A stretch of DNA of 20,000 bases from Trachelipus rathkii (lineage: Eukaryota > Arthropoda > Malacostraca > Isopoda > Trachelipodidae): NCBI GenBank assembly GCA_015478945.1, contig JABUQX010088367.1:1-20000 (forward strand), written 5' to 3'. Made by a program: the position numbers and the translations under genes. Under the pieces are notes generated by a model that was not told where the DNA came from, did no database searches, and saw only the letters and a program-made list of their open reading frames with translations. Of this stretch, positions 11,786 to 20,000 are shown piece by piece (position 1 is the first letter of the stretch; every line of letters begins with the position of its first letter).

Positions 11786-12030
11786 CAAGCTCGTTTTTAT
11801 GCGACAAGAAAAAAAAATACGTTTATTTTTTTTTTACATAGAAATAATTTAACATATAAGTCATTTTATCCAAAGAAATATGCAAGAAATTTGTATTTTA
11901 TTTCTGTAATATTATTTAAAAGTAAGTTGTTAAGAATTCGATTAATATGAAACAATTATATTTTAAGATAAATTGTATGACAAATATGTCTCACTAAATC
12001 TGACACTCAGAATATGCTCTATAGCCGACT

Positions 12031-12236
12031 TAACATAGTGGCTCATAAAGCGTAGAGCGACGGAGTTCGCCAATGGTACAAGTATGATCGTAGGGTTCGA
12101 GTTACCTTAGTTCGGATCCTAGGTATGAAAATTACCTAGAGAAGTTACCCCTCCTTCTCTTTGAATAGGGCTATGCTCGTTAGGTGTGGTTGTTTTAAAA
12201 CTTTCACATAATCAAATCTAAAAAAAAAATAAAAAA
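12031..12236 (+). mobile_element. tRNA-derived SINE, copy 1
   Basis: The head carries an A box, TGGCTCATAAAGCGTAGAGC starting at 12039, and a B box, GGTTCGAGTTA at 12094-12104. The A-to-B spacing of 55 fits a tRNA with a long variable region or a drifted SINE head. A unique body follows (about 12105-12200), then an A-rich tail ending near 12236. The body matches the minus-strand element at 16544-16658 in order: GGAT-CTAGG, then AATTACC, AGAGAA, CCTTCT, GGCTATG and AGGTGTG. Two copies sharing a tRNA-like head and body define a SINE family. SINEs of this type are transcribed by pol III from the A/B boxes and mobilised by a LINE in trans; no LINE is visible in this window. The flanking target duplication is not clear, so the copy is probably old. 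Confidence 0.7.
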
Positions 12237-14640
12237 TTTGGACAATTTTGGTTCCAATTTTCCAACATAAGTAAGTGGGAAGATCACTTATCATCGCATA
12301 TCATTTGTATAATCTCATTAGTCTTTCATGGCTTGTTCCATATCATGATGTTTATTTACTAATTTCAACTTATTGCATTTTCATAATATTTTATTCATAT
12401 TCTTAATGTTAATGTTTCTTAATGTTTATCTTACTAACTGAGTTTATTCAGACTTATATCAGTAACAATTATTTTTATCATAATTATTTTAAAATATATG
12501 AAATTTAAGAAAATTTGCTACTAACATGTACAATAAAAGTTATATTATATGTGGACTGTATATACTTATTTTAAGTGAAAATATAATCAGTTAGCAAAGG
12601 CTATCATATCAGCATGAATATATATTATATATAACTTATTTTGTTATAGTTAGTATCGTAAATGAATAATGGAAGGAAAAATACTATAGTTATTATATAT
12701 GTAAGGGAAATAACCTGTATGTGAAATTCTGATGAATTTGCCAACTGAGAGAGATGATTCAATGTAAGGGTGTTCTTGTCGATGGAATTTCCTTCTAATG
12801 GTCAGGCTTTAAGGGTTCTGTTATACAATATGCGTAAAGCCCTCCTTTGCGTATTTACTAATCACTACTATCACCACTAGTTGTGTCTAGTTGAAACTCA
12901 GAAAGACTAACCACTCACTTATACTGAATATCTCTGCAATCACTAATATTGGCTTGCGAGAGGGAAAGCTGATTGTAGATAAACAGACTTATCAGTCAAT
13001 ACGAATCGAAAAACATATATTATATAAATGGTGTTTTTCGCCATGCTGAAGACGCCATATTATAGATAAATTTATGAAGTTACTATTGATTCAGAGCCAG
13101 TTTTATTTAATACATTCTATTTGTGATTTACTGTTAACTCGTGTGAGAGCTTGTGTGGACGAGTGAGAGTTGTTTGTAGTGAGAGGAATACTATAAAAAA
13201 TGATTAATGTTGAATCAAAAGTTGATATAAATATACTCAATGCACATACATAAATAAAAATATATTAATTAATATATATATAGTAAATTCAAATGCATAA
13301 AATAATATATAAATAATTATCAATATATAAGATATATTCACTATATTATATTTTTTCAACTTTGTGAATTGGAACCTTTTTCATTTAACATGCAGAACTA
13401 CTTTATTAAGTTATTAATCATTTGCAACTCGCAGTTAATCAACTTTTGAGTAATATATTGATCACTTCACACTCACTATTTGATCCATACATTAATATAA
13501 CTAGACTCAATTTCATATATAAAGATATAAAAATAAATATATATAATACATTTTATAATTTGAAGTTGTGATTAAGTAAATTATAAATAAGATGTTAAAA
13601 ATAATCAATACACCGATAATATATTAATATAATCATGGTATATATAATAAAGAAAGAAAGAAGCCTACAAACAAGCATACATTCCAAGATACCGGGTAAC
13701 ATTAAATTGTACAGATCCTATCTAAGTAAATAAATAATAATTTAGCAATAAAATCAATAATTTTTTGAATTATAAAAATAAATAAATATTCAGATAAATA
13801 AGAGGCATTAGTTATCTCTAACCAACTTTGATTTAATTTTCAATAATGACAAAAATACTGTCTATAATTTGAAGATTTTCTAATATTAAACTAATTAATT
13901 GAAAAATGAAAACATTATACTACTATCTTCCAATACAATCATATAATTAGCACAAACTCAATTATATAATTATTAAAAAAATAACAAATTTAAAAATATA
14001 AGAATAAATAGAAAAATAATAAAGAAGATAAAAAAACTGAAATGAAAAAGAAATTTGGAAAAATTTGTTAGGTTTATCATAAAAGATAAAAATAAAACTT
14101 TAAATATAAATAGAGATAAAACAGATATTTATTTATTAATTCACTCAACACCTCTGAATAATAATGTTTTGATCAGAGCAATAGAAGAAATGGATAGAAT
14201 TAATAACGAGTAATAGAATGAATTAGGACGGAGTAGATAATTAATTAGATGAGAGAGATTGTAATGATATGTAATTGGCCAAATACATAATAGTAGATAT
14301 AGAATCCACTACAACTATTAATAACGATAATTATGATCTATAAATGATAAGAGGGTATCCGAGATATACTGTCATGAGTTAGTAAATTTATAATTATAAT
14401 TATATCGTTTAATAGAAGCACTCTTAGGTAGGATTTATGACTTATAGCGAACGAGTTCATCACTTAATTTATAGATATATAAGGCCAGACACTAGCTAGA
14501 AGGAGGCCGACAGGTAAGGTGCTCGAATAAGCTTAATCATCTTATATAATCAATGAGACCTTAGTATCGGAATAATTCATATGGGAACTATACCATAACT
14601 TGTTGAATCCTGTGGCAACTTATTTTTAGTGTGGACACTG
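12237..14640. other. AT-rich stretch, no gene recognised
   Basis: It has a hairpin at 13007-13040 and a marked A-rich run of sequence at about 13930-14110. A patch of more balanced composition at 12720-12990 has one ~40-codon open frame that I cannot relate to any protein family. Another balanced patch lies at about 14430-14640. No RNA gene or transposon end was seen. Confidence 0.5.
13007..13040. repeat. 9-bp hairpin CGAAAAACA...TGTTTTTCG
   Basis: A perfect 9-bp inverted repeat with a 16-nt AT-only loop. It overlaps a smaller stem, ATGG...CCAT (13028-13044). It may be a remnant of a miniature element, but no flanking duplication is visible. Confidence 0.5.
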
Positions 14641-15054
14641 TATGTAAATCACACAAAATAAGAGTTGATATGCACAAAAATAAATCAATACTGTTAATTA
14701 CTTACAATTAGATACAGGGAAAAAGGAATACATTTTTTCGAAATACCTATGTATACATGTGTTGGAGTTAAGAAGAAAGAGAATAGGTGATAAAATATGA
14801 TGATGATGAATAATCAAAAATACATAATGGGAGGACTCGTAATATTTATTATCCTTTTTTGCGTGAGAGGAGCGAGAGGAGCAATGATCTACTTTGTGAG
14901 CATCAAAGGAGTAAAAAAGATAAGCATTTATGTATAATGAGCAATTATTTATGATCAATTGGAGTCTTCTACCTCGAAAAGTAGGAAATCACTAATATAA
15001 ATAATTATAAGTCCGAGTCAAATATCTCAGATTTGTTTTTACGTCAACCATGCT
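14641..15054. other. Spacer, no gene recognised
   Basis: AT-rich sequence with an 86-codon minus-strand frame (14698-14958). Its translation is low in information and His/Ser/Tyr-rich, and it is not recognised. No RNA gene or repeat is evident. Confidence 0.45.
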
Positions 15055-15107
15055 CACAATAATATATATTATTATATATAATTAGTATAATTATATATAT
15101 ATAATAT

Positions 15108-15149
<42 letters not shown>

Positions 15150-15164
15150 TATTATATTTATAAT

Positions 15165-15197
<33 letters not shown>

Positions 15198-15252
15198 TAT
15201 TATATTATATTATAGTATATATATATATATATATATATATCATATATATATA

Positions 15253-15291
<39 letters not shown>

Positions 15292-15336
15292 TATTATATA
15301 TATATTATATATATATATATATATAATAATATTATT
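15055..15336. repeat. (AT)n block 1
   Basis: About 280 bp of almost pure TA dinucleotide with frequent phase breaks (TAATAT, ATTATA), which make many short perfect palindromes. It directly precedes the GC-rich island. Confidence 0.95.
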
Positions 15337-15358
15337 TGTAAAGGTATTATACTGCAAT

Positions 15359-15562
15359 GTAGGGGGCTGTGGAGACGGGGAACGAGGGGGGACGTTTTCC
15401 ATACCCCGTAGGGGAGGGGCGGAAGGAACCCCCGCGACCAAATACAAAGAGCGGAGGGTTCCGGAGACCCTCCCGGAGGGGGGAAATTAGTCTACCCCGT
15501 AGTTCCCCGGAAGGCCGGAGACCCCGACTCCTGCTCGGTGTGGTATAGCCTTGGGGTATTCT
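15359..15562. other. GC-rich, hairpin-prone island in AT DNA
   Basis: About 200 bp of strongly G+C-rich sequence starts about 20 bp after (AT)n block 1. It contains a 10-bp direct repeat TACCCCGTAG (15402-15411 and 15493-15502). It also has a 7-bp stem, GGAGGGT at 15453-15459 with ACCCTCC at 15467-15473, around a 7-nt loop. That stem competes with an overlapping fold CCTCC-C-GGAGG. An A13 run follows at 15571-15583, so the island could be a retroposed RNA-like sequence. I find no tRNA-type A/B boxes and no known RNA. A minus-strand frame reads partly through it but continues into (AT)n and is not called. Confidence 0.6.
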
Positions 15563-15675
15563 TTTAGTTCAAAAAAAAAAAAATAATAATAGAATGTCTA
15601 TTTATTTTACGAGTAACGTATATAAAAGGTCTATAAATAGCCTGCTAATCATATAAAGATAATAAATTACGATAA

Positions 15676-15882
15676 TTTTTTTTTTTTTACATTATCAAAT
15701 CTAAAATTTTTAAAGCCAGGTATTCCAAAAATTTATTCTTTTTCCTTTAGCTATTGTAGTTTTTGAGATATTTTTTTTTTTTTTTTTTTTTTTTTTAATT
15801 ACATTTTCCGCACTAAAATTTTTTACAAGCATTCCATCAATTTATTCCTTTTCATGGTAGCTGTTGTAGTTTTTTTTAGATA
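15676..15882. repeat. Tandem duplication, units of ~95 and ~112 bp
   Basis: Unit 1 (15676-15770) and unit 2 (15771-15882) have the same order: T run, ACATT, CTAAAATTTTT, TATTCC or CATTCC, AATTTATTC-TTTTC, TAGCT-TTGTAGTTTTT, then AGATAT. The units have diverged moderately. Most of the length difference is the leading T run, 13 in unit 1 and 26 in unit 2 (15771-15796). Confidence 0.75.
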
Positions 15883-16317
15883 TGGATTGTGTGGCTCCTT
15901 CTAAAAAAAAAAAAATGTGTAGACAAAGATACAAGAGCTCATTACACAAAACATTGAAACTACTTTTCAAAACAATAGTGTTAATTCTTATTTTCATGCA
16001 TAATTTAATGTTGAAGCTTGTGGACGTCACATTGCTTTGATGATTTCAATCTGCTTGTTTTGAATTTGAAATTCCTTTTATAATTTTAAAATGTATAGTC
16101 AAGTTAAGTTGAAAAATTTAATAGTTTATAACTTTTTAAACTTCATCAAGAAACTACAAATAGAAAAAATAAATTTATAACTTGAATTTTTTAAAATAGA
16201 GAAAAAAAGACCAGTGAATGGCAGTTTCTTTGCTTGCATTAACTAGAAAATACGCCTAATTATCAACTTTACATCTACCTTTTTTTATTGTGGCTGGCGA
16301 AATCATAAAGTACAAAT
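15883..16317. other. AT-rich spacer
   Basis: Ordinary AT-rich sequence with an A13 run near 15903-15915. No gene, RNA or element end was recognised. Confidence 0.5.
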
Positions 16318-16500
16318 ATAATATATATATTATATTATATATATATATATTATATATTATATATATAATATATAATATATATATATATAACTATATAATA
16401 TATATATATAATATATATAATTTAATTAATATATATATATATAATATTATATATAATTATATATATATATATATAGATATCTGTATCTATATATATATAG

Positions 16501-16534
<34 letters not shown>

Positions 16535-16543
16535 TTATATATT
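16318..16543. repeat. (AT)n block 2
   Basis: About 225 bp of TA dinucleotide with interruptions, including a GATATCTGTATC-type palindromic patch near 16475-16490. It ends exactly at the tail of SINE copy 2. Confidence 0.95.
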
Positions 16544-16658
16544 AAAGGTTCACACCTCACGGGCATAGCCTTAATCTAGAAGAAGGAAACTTTCTCTGGT
16601 AATTCAGCCTAGATCCGGACTAGTTTATCGAGCCGGGCCCTTGATTGAGCACGGTAGA
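16544..16658 (-). mobile_element. tRNA-derived SINE, copy 2 (5'-truncated)
   Basis: On the minus strand this matches the body of the SINE at 12031-12236. The order is a B-box-like GGCTCGATAAAC, then CCGGATCTAGG, AATTACC, AGAGAA, CCTTCTTCT, AAGGCTATGC and GAGGTGTG. The A box and first half of the tRNA-like head are missing, which is the usual 5' truncation of retroposed copies. Its tail runs into (AT)n block 2 instead of poly(A), and its head abuts (AT)n block 3. Confidence 0.65.
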
Positions 16659-16756
16659 TTTTATATATATATATATAGTATATATTATATATATATATAT
16701 ATTATATATATATATTATATATATATAGTATATATATATATATATATATGTATATA
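16659..16756. repeat. (AT)n block 3
   Basis: About 95 bp of TA dinucleotide with GTATA and TTATA interruptions, immediately upstream of the head of SINE copy 2 on the other side. Confidence 0.93.
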
Positions 16757-16950
16757 ATAGTGTTTAATTCTTTATTTCTTACACTAAGCACATTAAAAAA
16801 TATACTTCATTAAAATAAATTATATCACATAATATCAAACTATATTATATAATTAAAAATAGTTAACACAAGATCATATACCTCCAAGTTATCTTAAGGG
16901 ATCCTCCCTATTTTGCACAAATTTTATTCTTTCTAAGAGAGCAAGGAATT
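16757..16950. other. AT-rich spacer
   Basis: No feature seen. Confidence 0.5.
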
Positions 16951-17058
16951 CAATAGATGGATAAATAGATTTTAGATAGAATAGATAGAATAGATAGATA
17001 AGAATAGATAGATAAAGATAGATGATAGATGACTTTAGAAATATAAAAGTTATAGAAG

Positions 17059-17091
<33 letters not shown>

Positions 17092-17148
17092 TTAGATAGA
17101 TAGATAGATAGGGACATAAATAAAAAACAAAACTAAATAAATAGATCA

Positions 17149-17221
<73 letters not shown>

Positions 17222-17375
17222 ATTTTAGATGATAGATAGTAGATAGATAGATTAAGATAGATACACACATACATTCATACATACATACATACATACATAC
17301 ATACATACATACATACATACATACATACATACATACATACATACATAGAGAGATAGATAGATAGATAGATAGATT
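16951..17375. repeat. (GATA)n and (ATAC)n tetranucleotide array
   Basis: Degenerate GATA units (16951-17110) lead into a near-pure TAGA/GATA run (about 17149-17220). A degenerate stretch follows, then a near-pure ATAC run (about 17277-17346) and a final GATA run (17349-17373). The minus-strand frames here, rich in Tyr-Leu-Ser and Met-Tyr-Val-Cys, are translated microsatellite and not genes. The array ends about 17 bp before the hAT target duplication. Confidence 0.95.
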
Positions 17376-17391
17376 GTTAAAATATTCGAAA

Positions 17392-17399
17392 CCCTAAAA
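17392..17399. repeat. hAT target-site duplication, left (CCCTAAAA)
   Basis: CCCTAAAA lies immediately outside the left terminal repeat and is repeated exactly at 18193-18200. Eight base pairs is the characteristic hAT target-site length. Confidence 0.9.
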
Positions 17400-17475
17400 C
17401 AAGGGTGGCCAACCTTTTTCATACCATGCGCCAAATTTTTCACCGACGAGTTCAGATGCGCCATATATATAGGCC

Positions 17476-17536
17476 TATATATATATATATATAATATATA
17501 TATATATTATATATAAATATATATATATATATAATT
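17476..17536. repeat. (AT)n run inside the hAT element
   Basis: About 60 bp of TA dinucleotide following the left subterminal region. Confidence 0.9.
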
Positions 17537-17547
17537 ATAAACTACAA

Positions 17548-17569
17548 ATATATTTCACCTTTATTTTTA
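17548..17569 (+). repeat. 22-bp exact direct repeat, inner copy
   Basis: The 22-mer beginning ATATATTTCACCTTTATT is repeated exactly at 18229-18250. The sequence before it (ATAATTA...) and perhaps 100 bases after it also resemble the outer copy. One copy is inside the hAT element and the other is in its right flank. Confidence 0.75.
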
Positions 17570-17917
17570 TAAATATAATATATCTATAAAATATAATGTA
17601 AGATATATATATTTATTTATATATACAAATGAAATCACAGAATATTTGATTTCTTCATTATTAATTATATTTTTAAGAAATTTTTTTGATTTAAAAAATA
17701 CGGCACTAACTTTTAAAATAATGCTTGTATGAAATAAATAAAACAAGTAATTTAAGAAATATATGAAGAGTGTGGTAAGCTCACTATCCCTGATAAAACA
17801 CAAAAATTTTAAAACTGATGCTCAGTGACGAAATTTTTATTTACAAGGTAATTTAAAAATAATGTTTCAAATATGAGTTTTGGCGGGAAAATATATTGAA
17901 TATGAGAGTCGACGCTA

Positions 17918-17918
<1 letters not shown>

Positions 17919-17953
<35 letters not shown>
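17919..17953. repeat. Poly(A) run, 35 A, inside the hAT element
   Basis: An uninterrupted A35 run. It could mark the tail of a retroposed insert within the element, but I cannot identify a body or target duplication for one. Confidence 0.9.
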
Positions 17954-17955
<2 letters not shown>

Positions 17956-18192
17956 CATAAACATTTCGATATTTGTTACATACTTCTTTATATCTTGCCA
18001 GATTTAAAAACAAATTTCTGGAAATAAAAGGAATTTTTAGTTTTCATTAAATAAATTCGTAAGAAATAGGCTGACGTGCCCCAAGTTAAAAATATAATAA
18101 ATCTTCCAAAAAGTACCGTAGCAATGGCGCCCCATTTAATAATCATACCATTGTGCACGTTTGGGGCATGCGCCAAGGGTTGGCCACCCCTG

Positions 18193-18200
18193 CCCTAAAA
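18193..18200. repeat. hAT target-site duplication, right (CCCTAAAA)
   Basis: An exact copy of 17392-17399, directly after the right terminal inverted repeat. Confidence 0.9.
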
Positions 18201-18228
18201 CAATATGCATATAATTATTATAAAAGAC

Positions 18229-18250
18229 ATATATTTCACCTTTATTTTTA
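18229..18250 (+). repeat. 22-bp exact direct repeat, outer copy
   Basis: Identical to 17548-17569. It lies 37 bases beyond the hAT element's right end. Confidence 0.75.
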
Positions 18251-18414
18251 AAATAAAATATTCTGCCAAAAAACATATTGTAGAAAATTATTACTTTAAG
18301 AATTACATTTAAAGTTCTTAAATTTTTTTATTTTAACTCCAAAACTTTTTTATTAACAAAATAGAAATATTCTTTATTTTCTAGGTTTATTAAAATTCCT
18401 TATTTGGACATAAG

Positions 18415-18507
18415 GTTGCCAAATTCTCCCTGTAATGTTGCCACATTTTCTCATAAAAGTTGCCAAATTCTCTACTAAATTAAATGTTTCTAGATTCTCT
18501 TTCAAAT
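18415..18507. repeat. 22-bp minisatellite (3 copies plus 1 degenerate)
   Basis: GTTGCCAAATTCTCCCTGTAA-type units start at 18415, 18437 and 18459, an exact 22-base period. A fourth, degenerate unit starts at 18486 (GTTTCTAGATTCTC...), matching about 16 of 22 positions after a 5-base insertion. Confidence 0.75.
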
Positions 18508-18657
18508 CTTAAAATTTAAGACACAATATTCTTTTTATTTAAATTAAATATTTTATAATGAAAAATTTTAATTATCATCTTTTGCCATTAGCAAAAATTA
18601 TTACCTGAGAAATAGTTCATAATTTTCAATATTAAATTCAAAACTAAAAAGGAATTA

Positions 18658-18947
18658 TAATATATTATATATATATTATAATATATATATATATATAATT
18701 ATATATATATATAATATTATTTATATATTTTATATATATATATTTATACTATATATATATATATATAATAGTATATATATATATTATATATATAATATAT
18801 ATATATTATATATTATATATATTATTTATACATTTGTATAAATAATATTAAAAGTTTGTTATAAAAATATATAAATATATATTATATATATAAAATAAAT
18901 ATATATATAGATATATATTATATTAAATATATATATATATATATTAA

Positions 18948-18989
<42 letters not shown>

Positions 18990-19023
18990 ATATATATATG
19001 TATATATATATTATGTATATATA

Positions 19024-19110
<87 letters not shown>
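18658..19110. repeat. (AT)n block 4, including a pure 80-bp run
   Basis: About 450 bp of AT dinucleotide with breaks and a non-repeat island near 18820-18865. The last 80 bases (19031-19110) are uninterrupted TA. Confidence 0.95.
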
Positions 19111-19111
<1 letters not shown>

Positions 19112-19455
19112 CGTCAAGTGTTGAAAAAAAGGAAAAAGTTTAGTTCAAATTTTTTAAAAAACAAAAGTTTACCATATAATTTTTTTATTTTATTTATTTA
19201 TTTTTTTTATTTTATTTTTTTTTTAAGTGAAGTTCTAAAAGGAAGTAAAGTTCAGGGTTAACTTTTCTATTAAGTTTCATGTTTTATTACTTTAGATTAT
19301 GTTTAATTTCTATTATAATATATTATATTATATTATGTAAATAGTTTTTTCTTATGTAATATCTTTCAAAAACCTTTATATTATTCAATTTATATGCTGA
19401 ACACCTGGTGATGTCGCCTTGACGGGAGCTCGATTGCTTTATAACTTTTTTAATA
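19111..19455. other. AT-rich spacer with a short GC-balanced patch
   Basis: T-rich low-complexity sequence lies at 19180-19225. A patch of balanced composition (about 19399-19438, containing GATGTCGCC and GGGAGCTCG) stands out just upstream of the tRNA-like element, but I do not recognise it. Confidence 0.5.
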
Positions 19456-19474
19456 CCAACCTTTTTTGGGTTGG
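19456..19474. repeat. Hairpin CCAACC-T6-G-GGTTGG before tRNA-like element
   Basis: A 6-bp perfect stem with a T6-containing loop, overlapping the first bases of the tRNA-like head. T6 is long enough to stop pol III on the plus strand, but its position upstream of the A box gives it no clear role. Confidence 0.5.
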
Positions 19475-19550
19475 AGTATAGCTCAGTTGTATAACATCGG
19501 GCATATTGTCCTCATTCGCAACAGGCGGTGGTTCAAGCCCAGAGAAGGCA
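19472..19550 (+). mobile_element. tRNA-like SINE head or degraded tRNA gene
   Basis: A very good A box, TAGCTCAGTTGT (19479-19490), and B box, GGTTCAAGCCC (19530-19540), are 51 bases apart. The bases before the A box (TGGAGTA-TA) look like a tRNA 5' acceptor strand. However, the 3' side (about GAAGGCA) does not pair with it, the D stem does not close, and only three T-stem pairs form. It is therefore a tRNA-derived retroposon head or a pseudogene, not a functional tRNA. An AGAGAA...TTTCCTTATCTT segment follows and faintly recalls the body of the 12031 SINE family. A (TA)n run begins 80 bases later. Confidence 0.6.
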
Positions 19551-19626
19551 GTAATTTCCTTATCTTCCATTGTATGTTCTTTCTTTATTTACATCTTTTA
19601 TTGCGATTAATATGCAATATTTAACA

Positions 19627-19838
<212 letters not shown>

Positions 19839-19839
<1 letters not shown>

Positions 19840-20000
19840 GATTGATAAATAAATAGATAGATAGATGTTAGAAAATAGACAAGAAAGAAGAAAGAGTGAC
19901 TAAAGGTAGCATACGTTGGAGGAAAATGAGGTAAATGAAGTTTGGAAGTAGGATGAATGGGGACATAGGAAGCTCTTGTGGATAGATGTAAGAGAGGCTA
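19839..20000. other. Purine-rich end of window
   Basis: A short GATA run (about 19854-19866) is followed by G- and A-rich sequence with few C. The composition recalls the G-rich strand of copy B of the long repeat, but no alignable anchor was found. It runs off the window. Confidence 0.4.

Larger units (their letters stand above)
17400..18192. mobile_element. Non-autonomous hAT-type DNA transposon (793 bp)
   Basis: The element starts CAAGGGTGGCCAACC (17400-17414) and ends GGTTGGCCACCCCTG (18178-18192). These are terminal inverted repeats matching at 14 of 15 positions, flanked by exact 8-bp direct repeats CCCTAAAA. TIRs of the CAGGGGTGGCCAAC type with 8-bp duplications are diagnostic of the hAT superfamily. 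The subterminal 8-mer ATGCGCCA occurs twice at the left (17426-17433, 17456-17463) and once at the right (18168-18175), with TGGCGC inverted at 18125-18130; these may be transposase-binding sites. No transposase frame is present: the minus-strand frames of 78 and 62 codons (17567-17803, 17988-18176) show no hAT domain I can recognise. It would need a transposase supplied elsewhere. The intact duplication suggests a fairly recent insertion. Confidence 0.88.

Noticed and set aside
12031..12110. Functional tRNA gene
   Set aside because: The A and B boxes are present but the acceptor and D arms do not pair, and the body and tail are those of a SINE with a second copy in the window.
12758..12880. 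About 40 open codons on the plus strand in a balanced-composition patch
   Set aside because: It is not recognised, ends in a stop, and no continuation is evident.
15205..15447. 80-codon minus-strand frame with a Pro-rich start
   Set aside because: The N-terminal part translates the GC-rich island and the rest is Ile-Tyr from (AT)n. No family was recognised and there is no sign of selection.
15359..15562. Yeast-type mitochondrial GC cluster, with the whole window as mitochondrial DNA
   Set aside because: The GC island in AT DNA is reminiscent, but long GATA arrays, a hAT element with target duplication and tRNA-derived SINEs indicate nuclear DNA, and no mitochondrial genes are present.
16290..16568. 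92-codon frame rich in Ile and Tyr
   Set aside because: It is a translation of an (AT)n microsatellite.
17392..17399. CCCTAAAA as a telomere-type repeat
   Set aside because: It occurs only once at each side of the hAT element with no tandem array, so it is the target-site duplication.
16889..17464. Three overlapping minus-strand frames with Tyr-Leu-Ser-Ile and Met-Tyr-Val-Cys periods
   Set aside because: GATA and ATAC tetranucleotide arrays stay open in several frames by their sequence; these are not proteins.
18415..18507. CRISPR-like array
   Set aside because: Units are contiguous with no unique spacers and the context is eukaryotic.

Overview
The window looks like nuclear, intergenic DNA from a eukaryote, probably an invertebrate animal. 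The evidence is: very high A+T by eye; long pure (TA)n, (GATA)n, (ATAC)n and poly(A)/(T) tracts; a hAT-type DNA transposon with an intact 8-bp target-site duplication; and tRNA-derived SINE pieces. I cannot name the species. I found no protein-coding gene I would defend. Every long open frame is either a translated microsatellite or lies inside repeat DNA, and the longest non-microsatellite frame (110 codons, 4446-4778) overlaps an inverted repeat.

Left part (1-7450): this is the most unusual section. A long, old, apparently non-coding repeat is present in three diverged copies. Copy A (1-~1510, +) is cut by the window edge. Copy B (~1740-~4150, -) and copy C (~4213-~6800, +) form an imperfect palindrome of about 5 kb centred near 4155-4205. 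Copies A and B meet tail to tail across an ATT-rich tract. The outer two thirds of each copy carry a strong strand skew: C-rich and almost G-free in A and C, G-rich and almost C-free in B. The skew therefore follows the element and not the chromosome strand.

Middle (7450-15050): mostly featureless AT-rich sequence. It holds one fairly clear tRNA-derived SINE (12031-12236), one weak tRNA-like remnant (11101-11180, -), a possible further fragment of the long repeat (11595-11785), a few hairpins and homopolymer runs.

Right part (15050-20000): a run of simple repeats and small mobile elements. It has five large (AT)n blocks, a 200-bp GC-rich island with hairpins (15359-15562) abutting one of them, a T-rich tandem duplication, a second truncated SINE copy (16544-16658, -) sandwiched between (AT)n blocks, a (GATA)n/(ATAC)n array running up to a 793-bp non-autonomous hAT element (17400-18192), a 22-bp minisatellite, a tRNA-like SINE head (19472-19550) and a 131-bp pure (TA)n run. 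The last 160 bases are purine-rich.

No genes appear to work together here. The functional elements I can support are selfish or structural: ends recognised by a trans-acting hAT transposase, internal pol III promoter boxes in the SINEs, and DNA capable of cruciform or hairpin folding. All alignments were made by eye, so boundaries of diverged repeats are approximate.
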